From: CAVSWN01 sp046728115
GTDB lineage: Bacteria; Acidobacteriota; Vicinamibacteria; Vicinamibacterales; CAVVIG01
Reading direction: 5' to 3'
NCBI GenBank assembly: GCA_046728115.1
Contig: JBKPDW010000373.1
Coordinates: 1 to 5,067 of the forward strand
Length of the DNA: 5,067 nucleotides
Position numbers and translations under genes: made by a program
The notes under the pieces: generated by a model
The model's input: the letters and a program-made list of their open reading frames with translations, nothing else
Database searches by the model: none
Told to the model about the DNA's origin: nothing
In this document: piece by piece, positions 1 to 5,067 of the stretch
How positions within the stretch are numbered: position 1 is the first letter of the stretch
Layout: each line of letters begins with the position of its first letter

Positions 1-1189
1 CGTCTATGCACTCCACGAATGGTCGGAGGCGCGCGTGCTGCCCTGGAGCGACGCGCTGCACGCCGCCACCGAGCCGTACGGACCCGAAGGGGTCTATGGC
101 ATGCATGTGACGGATCTGTTGATCGTCGGCCCGGTCGCGGCGCTGCTCTGGCCGACCCTGTGGGCGCGATTCGAGACGGCTGCGGCCCTCGCGCGCACCG
201 CGATTGGCGTTCAACGCCCGGCGACAGCGACGCTCGTCGCGATTTGCGTCGTGTCGATGGGCATGCAGCGCACCGACGCTCGGCCGCCGTCGCCGCATTC
301 CGCCGTGACGCCGGGTGAGATCGCGGCGGCTCTCGCGCGGCCGCATATCCTGTTTCGCAACACGGCGCCTGGGGCGACGTTCGGGCAACTTTCGATCGCG
401 CCGATCGATGATTTGCACGTGCGGCTGCCGGCCGGCGTCACGTGCGAGCGCGTCGCGTTCGGCGGTGGACGAGGTTTATGTCTGCACGTCGACCGCGGCG
501 TGTTCAACCGCTACAGCGCGCTGCTGCTCGACGCGCGGCTGACGCCCGGCGCGTCGATGAAGCTGCAGGGGCTGCCGAGTCGCACGCGCGTCGCTGCCGA
601 TGGCCAGGTCGGCGCCACGACCGTGTTCGTGACCGGTGACGGCTACGCGTCGGATTTCTCGACGCGCACGGTCGTCGTCGATGCCGCGAGCGGCGATGAA
701 ATCGGCGAGCTCGAACAGTTCACGACGTGGCGGGACGGCGTTCGATTCCGTGCCGCCGATTTCAACTTCTGGGGGGTGACGTTTGCGCGCGACGGGAGCA
801 CGTTTTACGCGTCGCTGCGGACTGCTGGCACGACATACCTCGTTCGCGGCGAGCTCGCCCGCCGGCGCATGACCGTGCTGCGTCCGCAGGTCGAGTGCCC
901 GTCGCTCTCGCCTGACGGGCGGCTGCTCGCGTACAAGAAGCGCGTTGGCCCGAGCCCGGACAGCTGGCGTCTTCACGTGCTCGACCTGACCACCAATCTC
1001 GAGCGCATCATCGAGACCGAGACGCGGTACGTCGACGATCAGGTCGAGTGGCTCGATTCCAATCACGTGTTGTACGCGATTCCTCGGCGCACGACGGCGA
1101 TTGCTGACGTCTGGGTCGCGGCGATCGGCGGCGGCGAGCCGGCGCGGATCTTCCTCGCCGAAGCCGAATCGCCGATCGTGGTTCGATGA
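1..1189 (+). CDS. TolB-like/WD40 beta-propeller protein with hydrophobic N-terminus (5' partial)
   Basis: The reading frame is open from base 2 and ends in TGA at 1187-1189, so the start may lie outside the window. Internal starts are possible, for example ATG at 101 preceded by an AAGGGG-like sequence. Two hydrophobic stretches (about 116-166 and 221-265) come first; either could be a membrane helix, and the second could be a signal sequence. The rest reads as a beta-propeller with PD40/TolB-type blades: a FNFWGVTFARDG motif starts at 761, followed by FYASLRTAG, and a blade with LSPDGRLLAY lies at about 905-934. The C-terminus, ending in AESPIVVR, resembles proteins annotated as TolB-like translocation proteins in Acidobacteriota, from memory. 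Such propellers are usually periplasmic or surface-exposed binding scaffolds with no catalytic residues; I see none here. It lies 31 bases upstream of the dimethylformamidase-like gene, probably in the same transcript. Exact role and ligand are unknown. Confidence 0.8.
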   Translation, partial: VYALHEWSEARVLPWSDALHAATEPYGPEGVYGMHVTDLLIVGPVAALLWPTLWARFETAAALARTAIGVQRPATATLVAICVVSMGMQRTDARPPSPHSAVTPGEIAAALARPHILFRNTAPGATFGQLSIAPIDDLHVRLPAGVTCERVAFGGGRGLCLHVDRGVFNRYSALLLDARLTPGASMKLQGLPSRTRVAADGQVGATTVFVTGDGYASDFSTRTVVVDAASGDEIGELEQFTTWRDGVRFRAADFNFWGVTFARDGSTFYASLRTAGTTYLVRGELARRRMTVLRPQVECPSLSPDGRLLAYKKRVGPSPDSWRLHVLDLTTNLERIIETETRYVDDQVEWLDSNHVLYAIPRRTTAIADVWVAAIGGGEPARIFLAEAESPIVVR

Positions 1190-1208
1190 TGACCACCTGA
1201 GAGCTTTC

Positions 1209-1215
1209 AAGGAGG
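1209..1215 (+). promoter_or_regulatory. Shine-Dalgarno sequence for the dimethylformamidase-like gene
   Basis: AAGGAGG lies 5 bases before ATG 1221. It fixes the start at 1221 although the same frame is open further upstream, into the end of the preceding gene. The codons before 1221 read as low-complexity, charged sequence, while those after it encode a signal peptide. Confidence 0.9.
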
Positions 1216-1220
1216 ATCCG

Positions 1221-1289
1221 ATGCCGATCGTTCGCACGGTGTTGCGGGTCGCCATCGTCGCTGCGCTCGCGATCGCCGTCGGTCATGCG
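1221..1289 (+). other. Sec signal peptide of the dimethylformamidase-like protein
   Basis: Residues 1-23 have a basic N-region (Arg5, Arg9), a hydrophobic core VAIVAALAIAV and a G-H-A cleavage box before Gln24. There is no lipobox cysteine, so signal peptidase I is expected and the product should be periplasmic or secreted. Confidence 0.85.
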
Positions 1290-3584
1290 CAGGCGCCGCA
1301 GGTTCAGCCGTCCGCACAGGAAGGGCTCGACCGCATGGGCATCGTCGGCTACGCGGATCATCTCACGGCGCAGCCCGGCGATACGATCAAGTTCATGGTC
1401 AGCAGCAACGCGCCGCGTTATCGCGCCGACATCGTCCGCATCATTCATGGGGATACGAACCCGAAAGGCCCCGGGATGAAGGAGTCGGTGATCGACACCG
1501 CGACGAACGCCGAGTACAGCGGCAAGCGCCAGACGCTGCCGCTCGGATCGTACGTCATCGTGCGCGATCAGCCGCCGCTGCGAATGACCGGCAGCTTTAC
1601 CGTGACCGCGTGGATCGCGCCGACGAGACATGATCCGCTCGCGCCGGGCGGCCGCGCGCCCGATGGCGACCAGGGCATCGTGACCAAATGGTCGCCGCGC
1701 GATCAAAGCGGCTATGGGCTGGTCCTCGACAACGAGGCGCGCCTGGAGGCCTGGCTCGGCGGTCCGGGCGGTCGCGTCGAGAAGATCCGCGCGCAGACGC
1801 CGCTGCGACCGTGGGTGCCGTCGATTCCCGGAGCGGCGAACGCGCCGCGGCCCCAACACGTGACGACATCGTGGTACTTTGTCGCCGCGGTGTACGATGC
1901 CGGCACGGGCCGCGTGACGCTCGTCCAGGAGCCGCTGACGGAGTTCCCGTTCGATCCGACGCGTTCGACGATCGACGCCGCAACACAATTGAAAGCCGTG
2001 TCGCCAAACACGGCGCCGGTGCTGATCGCCGCGTCGTCCTCGGCGGATGGGAACGGCGAGCCGAAGGCGGCCGGCCACTTCAACGGCAAGATCGACAACC
2101 CGCGAATCTACGGTCGCGCGCTGACCCGGCCGGAGCTGGATGAAATTCGGCTCGGCCGCGGCCCCGCAGATGCGGCGGCGTCATGGGACTTCTCGCTCGA
2201 TATCGCAACCGATGTCATCACCGACACCTCACCGCGGAAGCTGAACGGCGTCGCAATCAATACGCCAACGCGTGCCGTCACCGGCCACAACTGGACCGGA
2301 GGCGAGATGGACTTCAAGCACGCGCGCGATCAGTACGGCGCCATTTATTTCCACGACGACGATCTCCTCGACGCGAAATGGGATGCAGGGTTCGAGTTCA
2401 AGGTGCCGGCGGATTTGAGGAGCGGCATGTACGCAGCGCGGCTGCGCACCGATTCGGCGGAGGACTACGTGCCGTTCTTCGTGCGACCGAAGAAGGGAAC
2501 GACGACGGCGAAGGTCGCGTTTCTCGTGCCGACGTTCAGTTATCTCGCGTACGGCGGGACCGGGAATTCCGGGTTCAACATCTTGAGCAACTACGCGCAC
2601 CACACCGACGGCAGCGGCATCGGCTACTCGTCGCGGCTGCGGCCGATCACCAACATGCGGCCGAAGATCACGACGCGCAATCCGTGGCAGTTCATGGAGG
2701 ACACCTACATCGTCGACTGGCTCGAAGTGAAGGGGTTCACCGTCGACGTGCTCACCGATCAGGATCTGCATTTCGAGGGGGCGGCGCTGCTTGCGCCGTA
2801 CAAGGCTGTCGTGACGGGATCGCACCCGGAGTACTACTCGCAACAGATGCTCGACGGTCTGCATGATTATCTCGAGAAAGGCGGGCGGCTCATGTATCTC
2901 GGCGGGAACGGCTTCTATTGGGTCACGCCGATGGATCCGAGCGGCCGCTTCATCGAGCTGCGACGACGCGACGGCACCGAGCACTGGCAGGGGGCGCCGG
3001 GCGAGTCGTATCACAGTCTGACGGGCGAGCCTGGCGGACTGTGGCGGTTTCGCGGACTGCCGCCGCAGCGCTACGTCGGCGTCGGCTTCACGGCGCAGGG
3101 ATTCGACAAGGGCTCGCCGTACAAGCGGATGCCCGGCAGCTTCGATCCGCGTGCGACGTTCATCTTCGAGGGCATCGGCCGTGACGAGATCATCGGCGAT
3201 TTCCCGGCTCTCGCCCTCGGCGAGGGAGCGGCGGGACAGGAGCTGGATCGCGTCGACTACGCGATCGGCTCGCCGGCGCATACGCTGCTGCTGGCGCAGT
3301 CGTTCGATCACTCGGACGCGTACCAGCATGTGGTCGAGGAGGTGAACACGTCCGATTCGCGTCAGGGCGGCACGGTCAACAAGCTCGTGCACGCGGACCT
3401 GGCGTATCTCGAATATCCAAACGGCGGGGCGGTGTTCTCGACCGGATCGATCGCGTGGTGCGCCAGCCTGTCGTACAACAACTACACGAATAATGTTTCG
3501 CGCATCACCGAAAACGTGCTCCGACGATTCGCGTCGGATACGCCGCTGCCATCGCCGCGTCTGACACGTCCGACGAGTCAGTAG
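1221..3584 (+). CDS. secreted N,N-dimethylformamidase large (beta) subunit-like protein
   Basis: This 787-residue protein starts at an ATG with a strong ribosome-binding site. Residues 1-23 form a Sec signal peptide with probable cleavage after GHA. Residues 39-100 look like the Ig-like N-terminal domain of this family (IVGY, QPGD, then RIIHGDTNPKGPG at 73-85). Residues 111-315 form a LamG/concanavalin-like domain (SFTVTAWI, WYFVAAVYD, and GKIDNPRIYGRAL at 289-301). Residues 360-755 match the dimethylformamidase large-subunit C-terminal domain: FSYLAY at 439-444, HTDGSGIGYSSRLRP at 461-475, TGSHPEYYS at 532-540, GGNGFYW at 561-567, EPGGLWR at 603-609, AQGFD at 625-629 and a final GSIAWCASLSYNN block. 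Characterised dimethylformamidases hydrolyse DMF to dimethylamine and formate using a mononuclear iron held by two tyrosines and a carboxylate. Glu537 is my candidate carboxylate, with Tyr441, Tyr444, Tyr458 or Tyr469 as candidate tyrosines (inferred, not aligned). No small-subunit gene is adjacent, and export is unlike what I recall of the known enzymes, so the substrate may not be DMF. No frameshift is seen. Confidence 0.88.
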   Translation: MPIVRTVLRVAIVAALAIAVGHAQAPQVQPSAQEGLDRMGIVGYADHLTAQPGDTIKFMVSSNAPRYRADIVRIIHGDTNPKGPGMKESVIDTATNAEYSGKRQTLPLGSYVIVRDQPPLRMTGSFTVTAWIAPTRHDPLAPGGRAPDGDQGIVTKWSPRDQSGYGLVLDNEARLEAWLGGPGGRVEKIRAQTPLRPWVPSIPGAANAPRPQHVTTSWYFVAAVYDAGTGRVTLVQEPLTEFPFDPTRSTIDAATQLKAVSPNTAPVLIAASSSADGNGEPKAAGHFNGKIDNPRIYGRALTRPELDEIRLGRGPADAAASWDFSLDIATDVITDTSPRKLNGVAINTPTRAVTGHNWTGGEMDFKHARDQYGAIYFHDDDLLDAKWDAGFEFKVPADLRSGMYAARLRTDSAEDYVPFFVRPKKGTTTAKVAFLVPTFSYLAYGGTGNSGFNILSNYAHHTDGSGIGYSSRLRPITNMRPKITTRNPWQFMEDTYIVDWLEVKGFTVDVLTDQDLHFEGAALLAPYKAVVTGSHPEYYSQQMLDGLHDYLEKGGRLMYLGGNGFYWVTPMDPSGRFIELRRRDGTEHWQGAPGESYHSLTGEPGGLWRFRGLPPQRYVGVGFTAQGFDKGSPYKRMPGSFDPRATFIFEGIGRDEIIGDFPALALGEGAAGQELDRVDYAIGSPAHTLLLAQSFDHSDAYQHVVEEVNTSDSRQGGTVNKLVHADLAYLEYPNGGAVFSTGSIAWCASLSYNNYTNNVSRITENVLRRFASDTPLPSPRLTRPTSQ

Positions 3585-3595
3585 TGCGCCGGGAA

Positions 3596-3611
3596 AATCC
3601 CCGTTGGGATT
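3596..3611 (+). terminator. short stem-loop after the dimethylformamidase-like gene, weak terminator candidate
   Basis: AATCCC and GGGATT form a perfect 6-bp stem with a CGTT loop, 11 bases after the stop codon. There is no following T-tract, so intrinsic termination is doubtful. It may only be the remnant of the 3' untranslated region left of the inserted element. Confidence 0.3.
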
Positions 3612-3616
3612 ATCAG

Positions 3617-3639
3617 CTGTGGGGTGCGTTAATTCGATC
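3617..3639 (+). repeat. left terminal inverted repeat (IRL)
   Basis: CTGTGGGGTGCGTTAATTCG and the next three bases pair with the reverse complement of 4745-4767 at 18 of 23 positions, including an uninterrupted 8-base core GGTGCGTT. Matching stops immediately outside the outer base on both sides, which supports this boundary. Confidence 0.82.
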
Positions 3640-3651
3640 TGCGTAAGATAG

Positions 3652-3674
3652 CGGCTTTTCCGTAGGAGAAGCCG
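3652..3674 (+). promoter_or_regulatory. hairpin covering the transposase ribosome-binding sequence
   Basis: CGGCTTTTCC (3652-3661) and GGAGAAGCCG (3665-3674) form a 10-bp stem with one G-U pair and a 3-base GTA loop. The sequence AGGAG (3664-3668), the only good Shine-Dalgarno match ahead of the transposase frame, lies in the loop edge and 3' arm. Read-through RNA from outside the element would fold and hide it. Comparable fold-back control of transposase translation is known for IS10 and IS50; its action here is inferred. There is no T-tract, so it is not an obvious terminator. Confidence 0.5.
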
Positions 3675-3676
3675 AG

Positions 3677-3766
3677 CTCCAGTCCGTCGTTTACGTCGCC
3701 CTTTAACGGATCCTCCAGCTTGTCTCGCTTCTGTTTCGATCGGCTGACTCAAAAGAGCTTGAGATC
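3677..3766 (+). other. interrupted 5' coding remnant of the transposase gene
   Basis: In the transposase frame, codons from 3677 read LQSVVYVAL, then TAA (3704-3706), then RILQLVSLLFRSADSKSLEI leading into the called start. This fits the usual N-terminus of this transposase type, a hydrophobic leucine-rich start followed by a (K/S)xLEIxVLRHELxVLRRQ segment. The codon at the expected start is CTC, not ATG, GTG or TTG. The natural N-terminus therefore appears to have lost its start and gained a stop. Comparison with family N-termini is from memory. Confidence 0.55.
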
Positions 3767-4741
3767 GTGGTGCTACGCCACGAGTTGGTGGTCTTGCGTC
3801 GTCAGGTCCATCGACCGGCGTTTCGGCCGGCCGACCGATGGTTCCTGGCAGCGGCGAGCCGCCTGTTGCCGCGCGTCAAGTGGTCGGTGTTTCTGGTCAC
3901 GCCGGCGACGCTCCTGCGCTGGCACCGCCGGATGGTGGCGATGCGCTGGACCCATGGGCGGCCCGGTCGTCCGCCGATCGCGAAGGAGCGTCGAGCGCTG
4001 ATCGTTCGCCTAGCACGGGAGAATCCGCGGTGGGGCTATCAGGGCATTGTGGGCGAGCTGAAAGGCCTCGGCATTATCGTATCGGCAACCACGGTCAAAA
4101 AGATCCTGCGCGAGGAACAGCTCGGTCCAGCAGGCACGCGCAAGGGTCCATCATGGCGTGAGTTCGTGCGCGCGCAAGCGAAGAGCGTTGTCGCAGTGGA
4201 TTTCTTCACCGTCGATACCGTCTGGCTCCAGCGGTTGTATGTGCTGTTCTTCATCGAGGTTGCCAGCCGTCGGGTCCATCTTGCCGGGTGCACGGCCCAC
4301 CCCGACAGCGACTGGGTGACGCAACAGGCGAGGCAGGTGGCCTGGACGTTCGCTGAACGGGCGGAACCGGTTCGTTTTCTGATCCGCGATCACGACCGCA
4401 AGTTCACGGGCGACTTCGATGCCGTATTCGAGGCCGAACACATCCGAATTGTTCGGACGCCGATTCAAATACCCGAAGCGAATGGGATCGCAGAGCGGTT
4501 TGTCCGGACCGTTCGATCAGAATGCCTGGATTGGCTCTTGATCCTGAACGCGCGGCATCTGGAGCGCGCGCTCACCGTGTTTATTGATCATTACAACGGT
4601 TGGCGACCTCATCGCAGCCTGGACTTGGCGCCACCGAATGGTCGGCCGTCAGCGGCGACGTGGACAGGGACGCAACCGATCACACTGAACCGTCGCGACC
4701 GTCTCGGCGGACTCTTGCACGAGTACGACCGCGCGGCGTGA
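3767..4741 (+). CDS. DDE integrase-core transposase, 5' end possibly damaged
   Basis: The product is 324 residues from GTG 3767, the first conventional start after the in-frame TAA at 3704. The ribosome-binding site before it is weak (AGAG at 3754-3757). Residues 69-116 form a helix-turn-helix region (RPPIAKERRALIVRLAREN, then PRWGYQGIVGELKGLG and SATTVKKILRE). The catalytic rve domain spans about 135-285. The likely triad is Asp145 (VDFFTVDT), Asp208 (IRDHDRKF) and Glu243 (NGIAERFVRTVR), giving D-62-D-34-E spacing, followed by the usual HYNGWRPHRSL motif at 275-285. The core is thus complete and should cut and join the element's ends on DNA. The family segment upstream of VLRHELVVLRRQ would be missing if translation starts at 3767, so activity is uncertain. 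No second ORF or slippery A-tract frameshift site, as in classical IS3 elements, was found. Confidence 0.85.
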   Translation: MVLRHELVVLRRQVHRPAFRPADRWFLAAASRLLPRVKWSVFLVTPATLLRWHRRMVAMRWTHGRPGRPPIAKERRALIVRLARENPRWGYQGIVGELKGLGIIVSATTVKKILREEQLGPAGTRKGPSWREFVRAQAKSVVAVDFFTVDTVWLQRLYVLFFIEVASRRVHLAGCTAHPDSDWVTQQARQVAWTFAERAEPVRFLIRDHDRKFTGDFDAVFEAEHIRIVRTPIQIPEANGIAERFVRTVRSECLDWLLILNARHLERALTVFIDHYNGWRPHRSLDLAPPNGRPSAATWTGTQPITLNRRDRLGGLLHEYDRAA

Positions 4742-4744
4742 GCC

Positions 4745-4767
4745 AATCGAGTAAACGCACCGTACAG
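4745..4767 (-). repeat. right terminal inverted repeat (IRR)
   Basis: Reading the complementary strand gives CTGTACGGTGCGTTTACTCG and three more bases, matching IRL at 18 of 23 positions. It begins 3 bases after the transposase stop codon. The next base outside (4768) no longer matches the left flank. Confidence 0.82.
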
Positions 4768-5067
4768 GATGGGAACGCAAGCGTGGAGCACGTTCGTCCG
4801 GAACCATGCGCAGACCATCCTCGCGTGCGACTTTTTCGTGGCCGTCACCGCGACGTTCCGGGTGATGTATGTCGTCGTGGTCTTGGAGGTCGGCACGCGG
4901 CGAATTCTGCACTGGAACGTCACGAAGCATCCCACGGCCGAATGGACCGCGCAGCAGTTTCGGCTGATCGTGCCGGGCGACCAGGCGCACCGATTCGTCA
5001 TCCATGACCGAGACACGATCTACTCCGCGGGTGTCGATCGGACGCTCGCGGCGATGGGCCTGACCGT
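4768..5067 (+). pseudogene. second integrase-core transposase, N-terminally truncated and cut by the window edge
   Basis: From ATG 4769 the frame is open to the end of the window (99 full codons). It begins MGTQAWSTFVRNHAQTI and then ACDFF, a segment normally found in the middle of such transposases just before the catalytic domain. Asp21 (CDFF) and Asp80 (IHDRD) match the first two catalytic aspartates; the glutamate would lie beyond the window. EVGTRRILHWNVTKHPTAEW (40-59) is typical of this type. The helix-turn-helix half is absent: the frame upstream is the inverted repeat of the neighbouring element and its stop codon. ATG 4769 is one base outside that repeat, so it is probably a chance start. 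The protein resembles the first transposase in domain type but differs clearly in sequence, so it is a separate element. It is most likely inactive, although the 3' part cannot be judged. Confidence 0.75.

Larger units (their letters stand above)
3617..4767 (+). mobile_element. insertion sequence with a DDE integrase-core transposase (IS481/IS3-like), about 1.15 kb
   Basis: The ends are set by imperfect inverted repeats at 3617-3639 and 4745-4767. If the outermost C/G pair is excluded, the element is 3618-4766 and has the TG...CA termini common in IS3/IS481-type elements. It holds a single transposase gene whose stop codon is 3 bases from the right repeat. The left non-coding part carries a 10-bp hairpin. 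Comparing the flanks (ending ATTATCAG on the left, beginning GATGGG on the right) shows no 2-8 base direct duplication. The element lies 32 bases after the stop of the dimethylformamidase-like gene and directly abuts a truncated second transposase. The family name rests on the catalytic domain and termini, not on a database match. Confidence 0.82.

Noticed and set aside
1101..1220. Upstream extension of the dimethylformamidase-like frame to a start at 1101
   Set aside because: It overlaps the end of the propeller gene and gives a Ser/Arg-rich leader before an otherwise perfect signal peptide. ATG 1221 has the strong AAGGAGG site.
1008..2078. Antisense open frame of 356 codons spanning the junction of the first two genes
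   Set aside because: It has an arginine-rich composition without domain signatures and overlaps two well-supported genes. It is a by-product of GC bias.
3625..3649. TAAGAT at 3644-3649 as a possible -10 box of an outward or inward promoter in the left end of the insertion sequence
   Set aside because: Only 4 of 6 bases match the consensus and no acceptable -35 box lies 16-18 bases upstream.
2229..3752. Long antisense open frame (507 codons) opposite the dimethylformamidase-like gene
   Set aside because: The translation is rich in Arg, His and Val with no recognisable motif, as expected for a mirror frame of a GC-rich gene. The + strand frame has a signal peptide, ribosome-binding site and family motifs.
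4741..4770. SQSSKRTVQ reading in another frame, resembling a helix-turn-helix remnant (SKRTVQ) of the second transposase joined by a frameshift
   Set aside because: These bases are the right inverted repeat of the first element, which pairs with the left end at 18 of 23 positions. The peptide resemblance is therefore likely chance.

Overview
The window is GC-rich DNA with strongly GC-biased third codon positions and all recognisable genes on the + strand. The paired protein types (a TolB-like propeller protein and a secreted N,N-dimethylformamidase-like protein) and the two abundant-type integrase-core transposases resemble gene content I associate with Acidobacteriota, perhaps Vicinamibacteria, of soil. 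That assignment is inference; no marker gene is present.

Left two thirds (1-3584): an apparent two-gene operon. The first gene is cut by the left edge of the window. It has hydrophobic N-terminal segments followed by a WD40/TolB-like beta-propeller and ends at 1189. After 31 bases containing a strong Shine-Dalgarno sequence, a 787-residue protein starts at 1221. It has a Sec signal peptide, an immunoglobulin-like N-terminal domain, a LamG/concanavalin-like domain and a C-terminal domain of the N,N-dimethylformamidase large-subunit type. It looks intact. The gene for the small subunit known from characterised dimethylformamidases is not in view. Together the pair suggests an exported C-N hydrolase-like protein made with a propeller partner; substrate and interaction are unknown.

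Right third (3585-5067): mobile DNA. I can delimit one insertion sequence by imperfect 23-bp terminal inverted repeats (3617-3639 and 4745-4767, 18/23 matching), about 1.15 kb, carrying a DDE transposase with an intact catalytic triad. Its 5' end is abnormal: homology-like coding sequence extends upstream of the first usable start, through an in-frame TAA (3704-3706), and a 10-bp hairpin covers the only good ribosome-binding sequence. Directly at the right end of the element a second, different integrase-core transposase begins without its N-terminal part and runs off the window. No target-site duplication is visible, so the junction looks rearranged rather than like a clean insertion. No RNA genes or CRISPR arrays were seen.
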